This document shows, piece after piece, positions 6,807 through 15,633 of a stretch of 64,000 nt of DNA. Each line of letters begins with the position of its first letter. Within the stretch, counting starts at the first letter, position 1. The notes below the pieces were generated by a model. It searched no databases, had not been told where the DNA came from, and saw nothing but the letters and a program-made list of their open reading frames with translations. The translations under genes and the position numbers were made by a program. Where the stretch lies: NCBI RefSeq assembly GCF_028416595.1, contig NZ_JAMQKC010000004.1, positions 62,001 to 126,000 of the forward strand, read 5' to 3'. Source of the DNA: Aquibacillus salsiterrae. GTDB taxonomy: Bacteria > Bacillota > Bacilli > Bacillales > Amphibacillaceae.

Positions 6807-8417
6807 TTAATAAGCAGCAATCGTGCCGTCTGTTCTTGCTTCTGTTCCACCATATAACGTTCCTGTTTCGCTGTCACGCCAAATGATTTGCCCACGGCCG
6901 AATGCACCCTTTTCTAACTGGACTTGGATCTCGTGTCCCCTCCTAGCTAGTGCTTCGGCAATTGCTGTCGGGAAGGTTGGTTCGATGATAATTTTCTTTC
7001 CTTCCATCCATTGCCAACGTGGTGCATCAAGAGCAGCTTGTGGATTCAAATGGAAATCAATCGTATTCATCACTACTTGGACGTGTCCTTGCGGCTGCAT
7101 AAAACCACCCATCACACCAAATGGCCCGACCGCTTCGTTTCCTTTTGTTAGGAAACCTGGAATGATCGTATGAAACGTTCTTTTTCCTCCTTGTAGAGCA
7201 TTATCATGGCTTGGGTCTAAGGAAAAATTATGCCCTCGATTTTGCAGCGCAATTCCGGTACCTGGTACGACCAAGCCTGAACCAAATCCCATGTAGTTAC
7301 TTTGAATAAACGACACCATATTCCCCTCGTCATCGGCTGTCGCTAAGTAAACCGTACCACCCTTTGGCGGTGTTCCAGGTTCTGGTGTGATGGCCTCCTC
7401 ACCAATTAACGCCCGGCGTTTTTCGGCATATTCTTCTGCTAAAAGCTCAGCAACCGAATGCGACATATGATTTTCCTCTGTAATATACGATTGTCCATCC
7501 GTAAAAGCAAGCTTCATCGCTTCCAATTGCTTATGGTACGTTTCGACAGATTCTTTTTCCGGAAAATCGTAACCATTTAAGATGTTTAACGCCATTAACG
7601 CGACAAGTCCCTGTCCGTTCGGCGGGATTTCCCAAACATCATAGCCACGGTAAGATACCGAAATTGGATCGACCCATTCCGGTTGATAATTTGCCAGGTC
7701 TTCTTTTGCTAAAAAGCCGTCATATTGCTTGGAAAATGCAGCAATTTTATCAGCAATCTCACCACGATAGAACGCCTCACCATTCGTATCGGCAATTGCT
7801 TGTAGTGTTGCGGCATGGCCCGGTGACTTCCACACCTCACCGATTTCTGGTGCTTTTCCATTTGGGGCAAATGTTTCAAACCAGTGGTTGAATTCATCAC
7901 CTTTAAACACTTCTTTGTATTTTTTTGCAGCGAGTTTCCAAAACTTCCCTAACACCGGGGAAATCGGATAACCATGCTCAGCATACTCGATTGCCGGCTT
8001 CAATACATCTGTTAACGGCAGCTTACCGAAGCGCTTCGACAGCTCGACCCAAGCGCCTGGTGCACCTGGTACAGTGACCGGAGTCCAACCGAATGTCGGG
8101 ATTTTTTCATGGCCACGTTCCTTTACCTGCTCGATCGAGATCGATGCAGGAGCTGGGCCACTTCCATTTAAACCGTGCAATTTCCCTTTCGTCCAAACAA
8201 GCGCAAACGCATCACCGCCAATTCCGTTTGAGGTTGGCTCGACAACAGTTAAGGCTGCCGCGGTTGCGATCGCAGCATCAATCGCGTTGCCTCCTTGTTT
8301 TAAAATATCCAAGCCTGCTTGTGCAGCTAAAGGCTGAGACGTCGCTACCATCCCTTTATTGGCAACCGTCGTCATTCGACTTGACGGGTATGGATAATGC
8401 AAATAATCCATCTTCAT
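6807..8417 (-). CDS. Gamma-glutamyltransferase family protein (YwrD-like)
   Basis: A 536-residue Ntn-hydrolase of the gamma-glutamyltransferase family: GMVATSQPLAAQAGLDILKQGGNAIDAAIA near the N-terminus, GIGGDAFALVW, and PPKGGTVYLATAD, whose Thr would be the new N-terminal nucleophile after self-cleavage. The late block GVMGGFMQPQGHVQV is typical. No signal peptide is visible, which fits YwrD rather than the secreted Ggt. Start ATG has AAGGAGCGG upstream. Substrate is unknown; glutathione or gamma-glutamyl compounds are family possibilities. Confidence 0.88.
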   Translation of the reverse strand: MKMDYLHYPYPSSRMTTVANKGMVATSQPLAAQAGLDILKQGGNAIDAAIATAAALTVVEPTSNGIGGDAFALVWTKGKLHGLNGSGPAPASISIEQVKERGHEKIPTFGWTPVTVPGAPGAWVELSKRFGKLPLTDVLKPAIEYAEHGYPISPVLGKFWKLAAKKYKEVFKGDEFNHWFETFAPNGKAPEIGEVWKSPGHAATLQAIADTNGEAFYRGEIADKIAAFSKQYDGFLAKEDLANYQPEWVDPISVSYRGYDVWEIPPNGQGLVALMALNILNGYDFPEKESVETYHKQLEAMKLAFTDGQSYITEENHMSHSVAELLAEEYAEKRRALIGEEAITPEPGTPPKGGTVYLATADDEGNMVSFIQSNYMGFGSGLVVPGTGIALQNRGHNFSLDPSHDNALQGGKRTFHTIIPGFLTKGNEAVGPFGVMGGFMQPQGHVQVVMNTIDFHLNPQAALDAPRWQWMEGKKIIIEPTFPTAIAEALARRGHEIQVQLEKGAFGRGQIIWRDSETGTLYGGTEARTDGTIAAY

Positions 8418-8511
8418 CTAACCGCTCCTTTCTAGATGTTGTTCAAAAGTCCGAAAACTACACCACATCTATCTATGTGTTTCTAATTTGGCCAATTGAA
8501 CTAATATCTAT

Positions 8512-8946
8512 TTATACTTCATGACACGCGACAAAATGACCTTCTTCTATTTCGCGCCATTCAGGCCTTTCCTGTCTACACCGCTCTGTCGCTACCGGAC
8601 AACGTGTGTGGAAGGGGCATCCTTTTGGATAATTCGCTGGATTTGGTAAATCACCCTCCAAACGGACCCGATCTTTTTTCCTACCAGGGATTGGCCGAGG
8701 TATAGCACTTCACCACGAAATTTGATCGAACCATCCGTTAAATCCTCTAAGCCTAAAAATCGTTCTACCTAACGTCGATTTTCCACAGCCCGATTCACCG
8801 ACCACTCCTAGGGTCTCCCCTTCGAAAACATCAATGCTGACGTCTTCAACAGCTTGGACATTACCAGTTGTTCGCTTTAAAATCCCGCTTTTGACCGGAA
8901 AGTATTTCTTCACATTTTTCACTTCAAGAAGTGGCTGATTTGTCAT
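8512..8946 (-). pseudogene. Oligopeptide ABC transporter ATPase remnant (OppF-like)
   Basis: The N-terminus reads [20 protein letters not shown] and has an intact Walker A ([15 protein letters not shown]). A frameshift follows, after which [13 protein letters not shown] continues in another frame. Then some 200 residues are missing, and the family C-terminus resumes (LPNPANYPKGCPFHTRCP, then a CHEV end). ABC signature and Walker B are gone, so it cannot be functional. The other opp genes are absent nearby. Confidence 0.85.
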
Positions 8947-9030
8947 GGGTGGACACCTTCTGCAACCAACATTTTGGGTGTACAGGTGGGGTTGTTAAAA
9001 CAAAAATTGTTTACCCGTCAAATCAAATCA

Positions 9031-9056
9031 GGCAAGGGCGTCAATTCACCCTTGCC
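9031..9056. repeat. Palindromic mini-repeat, copy 3
   Basis: GGCAAGGG and CCCTTGCC arms with loop cgtcaattca, preceded by TGTTTACCCGTCAAATC as in copy 2. It is followed at 9068-9084 by CGACAGGGTCTGACCCC, the same palindrome that ends the 111-bp repeats. Confidence 0.7.
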
Positions 9057-9165
9057 TTTTTATTCATCGACAGGGTCTGACCCCCGCTTGCGTAGTGGAT
9101 TGAATAGTATGGCGGATGTTACATGTTGGAGTTGAGATTGAATAGTTAGTTTACATGGAAGGTAG

Positions 9166-9456
9166 TTATTGTTCAGCTTGTCCACTCAGTTGTTTAATTT
9201 TTAAAGAATTTTTACCTACCTCGGTATAAAGGAAACTCGTATTCTTTTCGACTGAGCCTAAACGGTGCTCGATATTGTCAAGACGGTTTTCGATTTGTTC
9301 AAATCTTCTATCTATCTGTTCGAATCTTCTATCTATCTGCTCAAACCTTTCATCGATTTGTTCAAATTTTGCATCAACTTGCTTAAACTTTCTATTCATA
9401 TTATCGTTTAACTCTCTGATTGCCTGTAAAATCTCATTGTTGCCAACTTCCATCAT
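9166..9456 (-). CDS. Small coiled-coil protein with heptad repeats
   Basis: About 97 residues, almost all coiled coil: near-perfect seven-residue repeats of the form FEQIDRR occur five times in a row, followed by LDNIEHRLGSVEKN. The underlying DNA is a 21-base tandem repeat, so length variation between strains is likely. GGAGG lies five or eight bases before two adjacent ATGs (9456 or 9453). No signal peptide or membrane helix. Function unknown; such proteins are common orphan genes in Bacillaceae. Confidence 0.7.
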   Translation of the reverse strand: MMEVGNNEILQAIRELNDNMNRKFKQVDAKFEQIDERFEQIDRRFEQIDRRFEQIENRLDNIEHRLGSVEKNTSFLYTEVGKNSLKIKQLSGQAEQ

Positions 9457-9623
9457 GATCACCTCCCTCAATTAATTTTATTTTATCACATAAACTGTGC
9501 CGGCAATAAAAAATTTGTAACCTTTTGTAGAAAATTATTTCTTTTTAAACGACTCGGTATTGCGTTATTGTCAGGACTTGGAAGACAAAACATCTTGCTT
9601 TTTTAAAAGAATAAGGACGTATA

Positions 9624-9653
9624 AAAAGGGCTACTCCCAAGGAAGTAACCCCT
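9624..9653 (-). terminator. Intrinsic terminator of the SLH gene
   Basis: Minus strand GGGGTTACT pairs with AGTAGCCC across a short loop and runs into five T, just after the stop of the SLH-protein gene. Confidence 0.75.
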
Positions 9654-9666
9654 AAACTAAAACTTA

Positions 9667-11670
9667 TTAGTTAATAAAATCAACAAACTTCAAGTAGCCA
9701 TTTAAGACGACAGCTGTTTGGGCACGTGATGTTGTGCCAGCTGGGTCAAAAATTGTACCATTGTTTCGACCACTGAAAATACCTGCTTCTAGCATTAATT
9801 CTACGTCAGCCTTAGACCAATCACCGATCGAGTTAACATCATCAAATTGGTTGATTGATTTGGACTTATCTAATTTTGCCACATCATAGCCGGTAAACTC
9901 TAACGCACGAGCTAGCATGGCAGCTGATTGGGAGCGATTGACCTTCGCATATGGGTCAAAGCTTCCATCGACGCGTCCTTTGATAATACCAGCTTCTACA
10001 GCAGCAACTAACGGCTCGATGAACCATTCGTCACCTTCCACATCGGTAAAAGAACCATCGTACTCGCCACTAGCTGTTAAACCAAGCGCTTTAACAAGGA
10101 GGATTGTCATTTGAATGCGATTTGTTCCTTCTGCAGGAGCAAACCTTCCATCTTCCTTCCCGTTAATGATTAGCTTGTTTCCGAGTTTTGTAATTTCAGG
10201 TGCAGCCCAATCGCCAGCTTCTACGTCAGTAAATGTTACGTTGTTTTTAACGACCGCATATTTACTGTTCGTTCTGCTACTGAACACTGCTTTTCCATCG
10301 ACAATTTTAGTTGGAACAGCTGTTAATGTGCCATCTGCATTAATGCGAACAGCCGTATATTGGCTTGGGTTCACATCCGTTGTTGTTAATGGAATCGAAC
10401 GAGCCACATAGCTGTTGAAATTGTTCACTTCTGATTCGTCAGTACCAGCTTTTGCGGTAATCTTGAAATCTACTACTTCGGAAGCAGCTGCTAGTCCATT
10501 ACTTGCGACAGCATTTGTTGTGTCTTCTGATTGAGTAATTTCAATACTAATTTCCACATCATCCGTACTAGATGCACCTAGAGACGCTGCTAGTGCTTCG
10601 ACATTGATTTCTTTCACGCCAAGGCTATAAGAGCCTGTCTTTGAATTTATCGTTACAACTGCATCTTCATTTTTGTCTTTTAATGCTGAAAATGCTGATG
10701 AAGGTACACTAACGACTGCTGCATTGCTATCGTCGTCTGGAACAGTGATGCTTACTGTTTTCAAATCTGTTGCTGTATTGATTAGATTTAAAATGCTTGC
10801 CGTGTCGACTTTTACCGTTGTTTTCACCGTACCATCTGTATCTGTTTCAGTGGACACAGCATCATCACTAAGTTCAACCTCTGCTGCCCCGTCTGCTGAA
10901 GGTTCAGGTGACGGAGTAGGCGCTGGCACGTAAGAACCACCACCAGTATTAGAATCTTTAGTCAATGATTCCAAAGCACCCGCCAATAAAGCTGCCTTAG
11001 CATTTTTGGCGATATCACCGTTAGCATCTAATTTAGCTTCGATTCCATCTTTTATTGCTATAAGATCAACAACACCTATTCCTAAACCAGTTTGAAGTTT
11101 ACCATCAAATTCAGAATAAGTTGTAGTAGAAAGGTCTGTGGCTGCTGAAGCAACAACACTATCAAAATCAGTTTCACCTAATAGGATTTGAAAAATGTTA
11201 TTACCGATTTCGGTTATAAGCTTTTCTTTTAAAGCTACTAAAAATGCAATCATATCATCAACTGTTAATTCAGAAGAAAACAATGTATCAAAAGTACTTG
11301 TATAGTCCGAATTGTTACGGATGGCATCTATTTTAGCTTGTAGATTAGCACCATCGACATAACCTAGTTCAGCAATGTCTCGCGCTAAGCCTATTAAACT
11401 AGGATATGCTTCAATTTTTGCTTGTGTGATTCCATTCTCTTTTAAAATAGTAGAAATCTCTGTATCAGTTAGTCCTGCCACAGCTGACCTGGCAGTTTCA
11501 ACTGTCCCTTTCTGTGTGTCACTCATAAAACTATAGATTTCAGTAACATCTGTAACGAGACTACTTACACTAGTATTTGAAGTGACGGCACTTACCGGCA
11601 CTACAGCCGACAACAATAATACAAAGATTGAAAATAAACTTACGATTGATTTGCACGTCTTTCCTTTCAT
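9667..11670 (-). CDS. Secreted SLH-domain surface protein
   Basis: A 667-residue protein with an N-terminal signal peptide (ending near VVPVSAV), a helical N-terminal region of about 200 residues, a PAPTPSPEPS linker, a beta-rich middle, and three SLH domains at the C-terminus: FTDVEAGDWAAPEITKLG, FTDVEGDEWFIEPLVAAVEAGII and FDDVNSIGDWSKADVELMLEAGIF, each followed by a G-x-F-x-P/R-x-Q type second half. SLH domains bind pyruvylated wall polymer. It is monocistronic with its own terminator. The cargo region is unrecognised. Confidence 0.88.
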   Translation of the reverse strand: MKGKTCKSIVSLFSIFVLLLSAVVPVSAVTSNTSVSSLVTDVTEIYSFMSDTQKGTVETARSAVAGLTDTEISTILKENGITQAKIEAYPSLIGLARDIAELGYVDGANLQAKIDAIRNNSDYTSTFDTLFSSELTVDDMIAFLVALKEKLITEIGNNIFQILLGETDFDSVVASAATDLSTTTYSEFDGKLQTGLGIGVVDLIAIKDGIEAKLDANGDIAKNAKAALLAGALESLTKDSNTGGGSYVPAPTPSPEPSADGAAEVELSDDAVSTETDTDGTVKTTVKVDTASILNLINTATDLKTVSITVPDDDSNAAVVSVPSSAFSALKDKNEDAVVTINSKTGSYSLGVKEINVEALAASLGASSTDDVEISIEITQSEDTTNAVASNGLAAASEVVDFKITAKAGTDESEVNNFNSYVARSIPLTTTDVNPSQYTAVRINADGTLTAVPTKIVDGKAVFSSRTNSKYAVVKNNVTFTDVEAGDWAAPEITKLGNKLIINGKEDGRFAPAEGTNRIQMTILLVKALGLTASGEYDGSFTDVEGDEWFIEPLVAAVEAGIIKGRVDGSFDPYAKVNRSQSAAMLARALEFTGYDVAKLDKSKSINQFDDVNSIGDWSKADVELMLEAGIFSGRNNGTIFDPAGTTSRAQTAVVLNGYLKFVDFIN

Positions 11671-11831
11671 TATTTTAACCTCTCCCTATTTATTACAAAT
11701 TATGTAATCTACTAGTTCCATTATAGTTTAGCAGAGGTATTATATCAATTAAATTTAGGTATATTGTGGTTATATTCTTCTTTATCGAAATGTGTTAAGA
11801 TGTTGCTATATCTATCTGTGGAGGAACCTCA

Positions 11832-12620
11832 ATGAAAAAAACAACTAAAATCCTACTAATCGTCCTATCTTCCTTAATCGTTTTGCTAGCTGGTGGTGGG
11901 GGATGGGTTTACTATACGTTTAATCTTAAATCATATGACACCGCTGACGCTAAAGTAAGTGAAGTGTACGAGACCGATTTTGTAATAGACATTCCCAAGT
12001 TAACCAGTGTGGACAATAAAATGGAAGAAGCTGATAGTGATGGAGCGTCTGAAGGAGCTGAAAACGCTGCGGAACCGGAAGAACCTGAAACGTCTGAAAA
12101 ACCGAAGCAGGCACAATCAACCGAACCTTCGACAACTACCAAAGCTAATTCATCTGATAACACTGAATCTGAGCAATCCGCTTCTACTAATCAGGAAGCA
12201 AAATCGACAACGGATCAATCTACTTCTGATCTGTCAACCGGACGAGACAGACAAGAAGATGACACGTTGTCACGGAAAGAAATTAAAGCACAATATAAGC
12301 CGGCCTTTAAAAGTTTAGAAGTCCAGGCTACGCAAAAATTAAATAACTTGCTGCAGCTCGCATACGAGGAATATCAAACAAAGAAAGAAAACGATGAAAA
12401 AATTGATTTTGCCTACTTTTACCGAAAGTACAAAACAGCAGCTGACAACCTAGAAGCAAAAACGGATCAAGCGTTTGACCAAATCTATGGATCACTCGTC
12501 AAAGATCTTAAGGAAAATGGCTATAGTGGTAATGCGGCTAATGATTTTAAAGACCAATATGAAGAAGCAAAAGAACAACGAAAAGGCTTTATCTTAGATA
12601 AGGCAATGGGCTCGATGTAG
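11832..12620 (+). CDS. Membrane-anchored protein with Ser/Thr/Glu-rich stalk
   Basis: A 262-residue protein with one N-terminal membrane anchor (ILLIVLSSLIVLLAGGGGW), a low-complexity stalk rich in Glu, Ser and Thr at about residues 55-145, and a charged helical C-terminal domain (residues 150-262) with many Lys and Tyr. It should be anchored in the membrane with the stalk crossing the wall. No enzymatic motif is visible. A GGAGGAA site precedes the start and a good terminator follows, so it is a single-gene unit divergent from the SLH gene. Confidence 0.7.
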   Translation: MKKTTKILLIVLSSLIVLLAGGGGWVYYTFNLKSYDTADAKVSEVYETDFVIDIPKLTSVDNKMEEADSDGASEGAENAAEPEEPETSEKPKQAQSTEPSTTTKANSSDNTESEQSASTNQEAKSTTDQSTSDLSTGRDRQEDDTLSRKEIKAQYKPAFKSLEVQATQKLNNLLQLAYEEYQTKKENDEKIDFAYFYRKYKTAADNLEAKTDQAFDQIYGSLVKDLKENGYSGNAANDFKDQYEEAKEQRKGFILDKAMGSM

Positions 12621-12657
12621 TCTTATTCTACCGTAGCAACAAACAAACATGAAAATT

Positions 12658-12699
12658 GCAGGCTGATAGGGAAATCCCGATTCCGCCTGCTGTTTTTTT
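12658..12699 (+). terminator. Intrinsic terminator
   Basis: GCAGGC at 12658 pairs with GCCTGC, with further inner pairing, followed by seven T. Confidence 0.85.
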
Positions 12700-12710
12700 C
12701 AAATACTATA

Positions 12711-12914
12711 ACCGTTAAGTAGGAGCGGGCAGCATTCGGTAATCATATGCTCGGTATAACTACCGTTTCCAGCCGTGCGAGCCGCGTTCGGGCGACATTC
12801 GCTTGATTTGACTACCGTCTGTGGCCGAGCGAACCGCCTTGAGTAGGTATTCGCTCGATATAACTACCGTTTCTAGCCGAGCGGGCCGCGTTCGGGCGAC
12901 ATTCGCGCTCAAGC
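12711..12914. repeat. Diverged tandem array, 52-bp period (about 3-4 units)
   Basis: The marker ACTACCG occurs at 12759, 12811 and 12863, exactly 52 bases apart, with GAGCG and ATTCGCTCG at matching offsets. The unit resembles the 52-bp unit of the array at 50.0 kb (GACTACCG, GCTCG, ATTGCGCTCG). GC content is higher than in the flanks. No coding potential is apparent. Confidence 0.75.
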
Positions 12915-12933
12915 TTTTATATAAGAAAAGTAA

Positions 12934-13110
12934 TTAAAACAAGTCCATATTCCCACGATTTATACGAGCTTTTTTCTTTCGGCTAGCGGTTGGCTTTAAA
13001 TTCCGTCTTTTCATTTCTTTCCACACCAGTTCCTTAAATGCCTGCTCAACCTCTATCTTTTGAGTATGCTCGTACAGCTCTAACAGTGACTCGTCACTCA
13101 ATTTCTTCAT
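12934..13110 (-). CDS. Sda-like sporulation checkpoint protein
   Basis: A 58-residue protein beginning MKKLSDESLLELYEHTQKIE and continuing AFKELVWKEMKRRNL. This matches the helical hairpin of Sda (LSDELLIESY, then F-I-E-L-I-x-x-E-I-K-R-R-S-L), which binds the sporulation kinase KinA and blocks phosphorelay entry when replication is perturbed. The basic tail (TASRKKKARINRG) is longer than in B. subtilis Sda. A strong AGGAGGGG site precedes the ATG. I see no convincing DnaA box cluster upstream, unlike B. subtilis sda. It lies between two 52-bp arrays. Confidence 0.7.
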   Translation of the reverse strand: MKKLSDESLLELYEHTQKIEVEQAFKELVWKEMKRRNLKPTASRKKKARINRGNMDLF

Positions 13111-13299
13111 GACCCTTCTCCCCTCCTATAAAATGACTACACCGTGATAGATTTGAAGTTTATAACATCATTTAATAGTTTCCATCCATTTTATCCTATC
13201 GACTGATATTAAAAAAGATTCTCCTTTAGTTTTATCAAAAATGCTTCTATTCGTCATATATCAAAAGTTATAATTTCGACCAAAATGAGAAAGGATTCG

Positions 13300-13951
13300 C
13301 TCTTTTCTGTCCGAATTCAACCTCTATTCGGACTCTATCTACTCGGATTTGCTCTTTTATGTCCGAATTCAACCTCAATTCGGACTCTATCTACTCGGAT
13401 TCGCTCTTTTCTGTCCGAATTCAACCTCAATTCGGACTCAATCTACTCGGATTTGCTCTTTTGAGTCCGAATTCAACCTCTATTCGGACTCAATCTACTC
13501 GGATTTGCTCTTTTATGTCCGAATTCAACCTCAATTCGGACTCTATCTACTCGGATTTGGTCTTTTCTGTCCGAATTCAACCTCTATTCGGACTCAATTT
13601 ACTCAGATTTGCTCTTTTCTGTCCGAATTCAACCTCAATTCGGACTCTATCTACTCGGATTTGCTCTTTTGAGTCCGAATTCAACCTCAATTCGGACTCT
13701 ATCTACTCGGATTTGCTCTTTTGAGTCCGAATTCAACCCCAATTCGGACTCTATTTACTCAGATTCGCTCTTTTCTGTCCGAATTCAACCTCGATTCGGA
13801 CTCAATCTACTCGGATTTGCTCTTTTCTGTCCGAATTCAACCTCTATTCGGACTCTATTTACTCGGATTCGCTCTTTTCTGTCCGAATTCAACCTCTATT
13901 CGGACTCAATCTACTCAGATTCGCTCTTTTCTGTCCGAATTCAACCTCGAT
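13300..13951. repeat. Tandem array of 52-bp units, 13 unit starts
   Basis: Units begin with CTCTTTT at 13300, 13352 and every 52 bases to 13924 (12 complete periods plus a partial). Each carries the inverted repeat TCCGAATT...AATTCGGA, then CTATCTACTCGGATTTG. Units differ at only a few positions, mostly in the loop (ctcaa, ctcta, ctcga) and at TCTG/TATG/TGAG. All three plus-strand frames are open through it, an artefact of the 52-base (3n+1) period. A solitary variant of the hairpin lies at 33981-34005. Confidence 0.95.
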
Positions 13952-14065
13952 TCTGCGCCGGATCTAAACAAATCTTGAATTTTTATATTTTCTTTTCTTA
14001 AAATAAGAAAGGAACTCCGCTAAGAGTCCCTAAATCATGCAGTGCCTAGTCCATTGATAATTATC

Positions 14066-14121
14066 TCAATTGTTTGACCGATAATTCGGTGTACTTTGCG
14101 ACTAATTCATATAGCACCCCG
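14066..14121 (-). pseudogene. rpn 3' fragment
   Basis: Reads GVLYELVAKYTELSVKQL, matching the C-terminal helical tail of rpn copies 1 and 3 (GVSYEVVAKYTELSVEEL). Nothing else of the gene remains. Confidence 0.7.
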
Positions 14122-14208
14122 CTTTGTCCACTTTCCATTTCCGCGAGACATGATATAATTTGAATAGTTTTTTAAACAAACTAACAATTCTTACTCGAGG
14201 TGCTCGAA

Positions 14209-15615
14209 TTGGTTTTTAGTAATTTAGTGTTTATCTTTGCTTTTTTGCCGGTTGTCTTGTTCGTTTATTTTTTAGCAAATAAGGCAAGTAAAAATATCAT
14301 TTTATTAATCGCAAGTTTAATTTTCTATGCGTGGGGTGAGCCGACGTATGTATTCCTGATGATTTTTTCGATGGTGATGAACTATTCGTTTGGGCTGTTG
14401 ATTGATCGTCTATCGGACAAGCCTAGGCAAAAAAAGTACGCGCTCGCCTTCGCTATCATTGGTAACCTAGCGATTTTAGGCTTCTTTAAATATGCCGGAT
14501 TTATTGTCACTAATCTAAATCGCTTGCTTGGCTTGACACTTGAAATCGAGCCAATTGCTTTACCGATTGGGATTTCGTTTTTCACATTCCAAGCGATGAG
14601 CTATGTCATCGACGTTTACCGTAAGGATGCGGCGGTACAGAAGAGCTTTGTGTCACTATCCTTATACATCGCCCTGTTCCCGCAGCTCGTCGCGGGCCCG
14701 ATTGTGCGCTACAATACTGTTGCAGATCAAATCAAGAAGCGCTTTGTTAACCTGGATAAATTTACCGATGGTGTGAAGCGATTCATCATCGGTTTGGCGA
14801 AAAAAGTGTTGCTCGCCAACTCATTTGGTGAAATTGCTGATGCGATTTTCAGCACACCAGCAACAGAACTGAGTGTTGCCAGTGCGTGGCTCGGGATTCT
14901 TGCCTACACGTTGCAAATCTACTTTGACTTTTCCGGCTATAGTGATATGGCGATCGGGCTTGGCAAAATGTTCGGCTTTGATTTCCTAGAAAATTTCAAC
15001 TACCCATACATTGCAAAAAGTGTGACCGAATTTTGGCGCAGGTGGCATATTTCGCTTGGGGCATGGTTCCGTGATTATGTCTACATTCCGCTTGGCGGCA
15101 ATCGTCAAGGCAGCGCAAAAACAATCCGCAATTTACTAATTGTCTGGACAATTACCGGCTTTTGGCACGGAGCAAGTTGGACGTTTATCGCCTGGGGCTT
15201 TTACTACGGCTTATTTATCGTCATGGAGCGACTCGGTTTTTCCAAGCTTCTGAGTAAATTATGGACACCGCTCCAACACGTCTACCTGTTACTCGTTGTT
15301 ATGATTGGCTGGGTATTTTTCCGTGCCGATCAATTCAGCTATTCGTTTCAATTTTTACAGGCAATGGCCGGGATCGGTGGCAACGCCGGACTTGATACGA
15401 CCGCAATCATTTACTGGAACGATTTTTGGTATGTGTTCTTGCTCGGCATGATTTTTAGCACCCCTGTTGCCATCTGGGTGAAAAGTCGTCTTGGCGAACA
15501 GTGGCAGCCAGTTTTATCTGTCGTGACACCGGTCGTTTACTTAATGCTAATGGTTAGTTCGATGCTTCTGTTAGTGAACTCGACATACAATCCATTTATC
15601 TATTTCAGATTTTAA
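14209..15615 (+). CDS. MBOAT-family O-acyltransferase (AlgI-like)
   Basis: A 468-residue polytopic membrane protein. Diagnostic AlgI/MBOAT motifs are FWRRWHISLGAWFRDYVYIPLGG and FWHGASWTFI, the latter holding the catalytic His. It moves acyl (usually acetyl) groups across the membrane onto an exported polysaccharide. I chose TTG at 14209, giving MVFSNLVF, because AlgI proteins characteristically start MVFSS and GAGG lies eight bases upstream; an in-frame GTG at 14200 has no site. It forms an operon with the DHHW gene 18 bases downstream. Confidence 0.9.
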   Translation: MVFSNLVFIFAFLPVVLFVYFLANKASKNIILLIASLIFYAWGEPTYVFLMIFSMVMNYSFGLLIDRLSDKPRQKKYALAFAIIGNLAILGFFKYAGFIVTNLNRLLGLTLEIEPIALPIGISFFTFQAMSYVIDVYRKDAAVQKSFVSLSLYIALFPQLVAGPIVRYNTVADQIKKRFVNLDKFTDGVKRFIIGLAKKVLLANSFGEIADAIFSTPATELSVASAWLGILAYTLQIYFDFSGYSDMAIGLGKMFGFDFLENFNYPYIAKSVTEFWRRWHISLGAWFRDYVYIPLGGNRQGSAKTIRNLLIVWTITGFWHGASWTFIAWGFYYGLFIVMERLGFSKLLSKLWTPLQHVYLLLVVMIGWVFFRADQFSYSFQFLQAMAGIGGNAGLDTTAIIYWNDFWYVFLLGMIFSTPVAIWVKSRLGEQWQPVLSVVTPVVYLMLMVSSMLLLVNSTYNPFIYFRF

Positions 15616-15633
15616 TAGTAAGGAAGTTTTACG

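Noticed and set aside
8430-9000. A functional oligopeptide transporter ATPase gene
   Set aside because: The N- and C-terminal ends are recognisable but there is a frameshift and a large internal deletion that removes the signature and Walker B motifs.
13300-13951. CRISPR array
   Set aside because: The regular period might suggest one, but the whole 52-bp unit is repeated with no unique spacers, and no cas gene is in the window.
13349-14001. Four overlapping long ORFs of Ser/Phe/Pro-rich repeats across the array at 13.3 kb
   Set aside because: All three plus-strand frames are open because a 52-bp unit without stops is repeated; 52 is 3n+1, so each frame cycles through the same peptides. No ribosome sites and no family resemblance.
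14382-14585. ORFs antisense to the AlgI-like gene and similar minus-strand ORFs at 16015-16602, 53310-53654 and 55095-55442
   Set aside because: They lie wholly inside strongly supported genes on the other strand and have no signals of their own.
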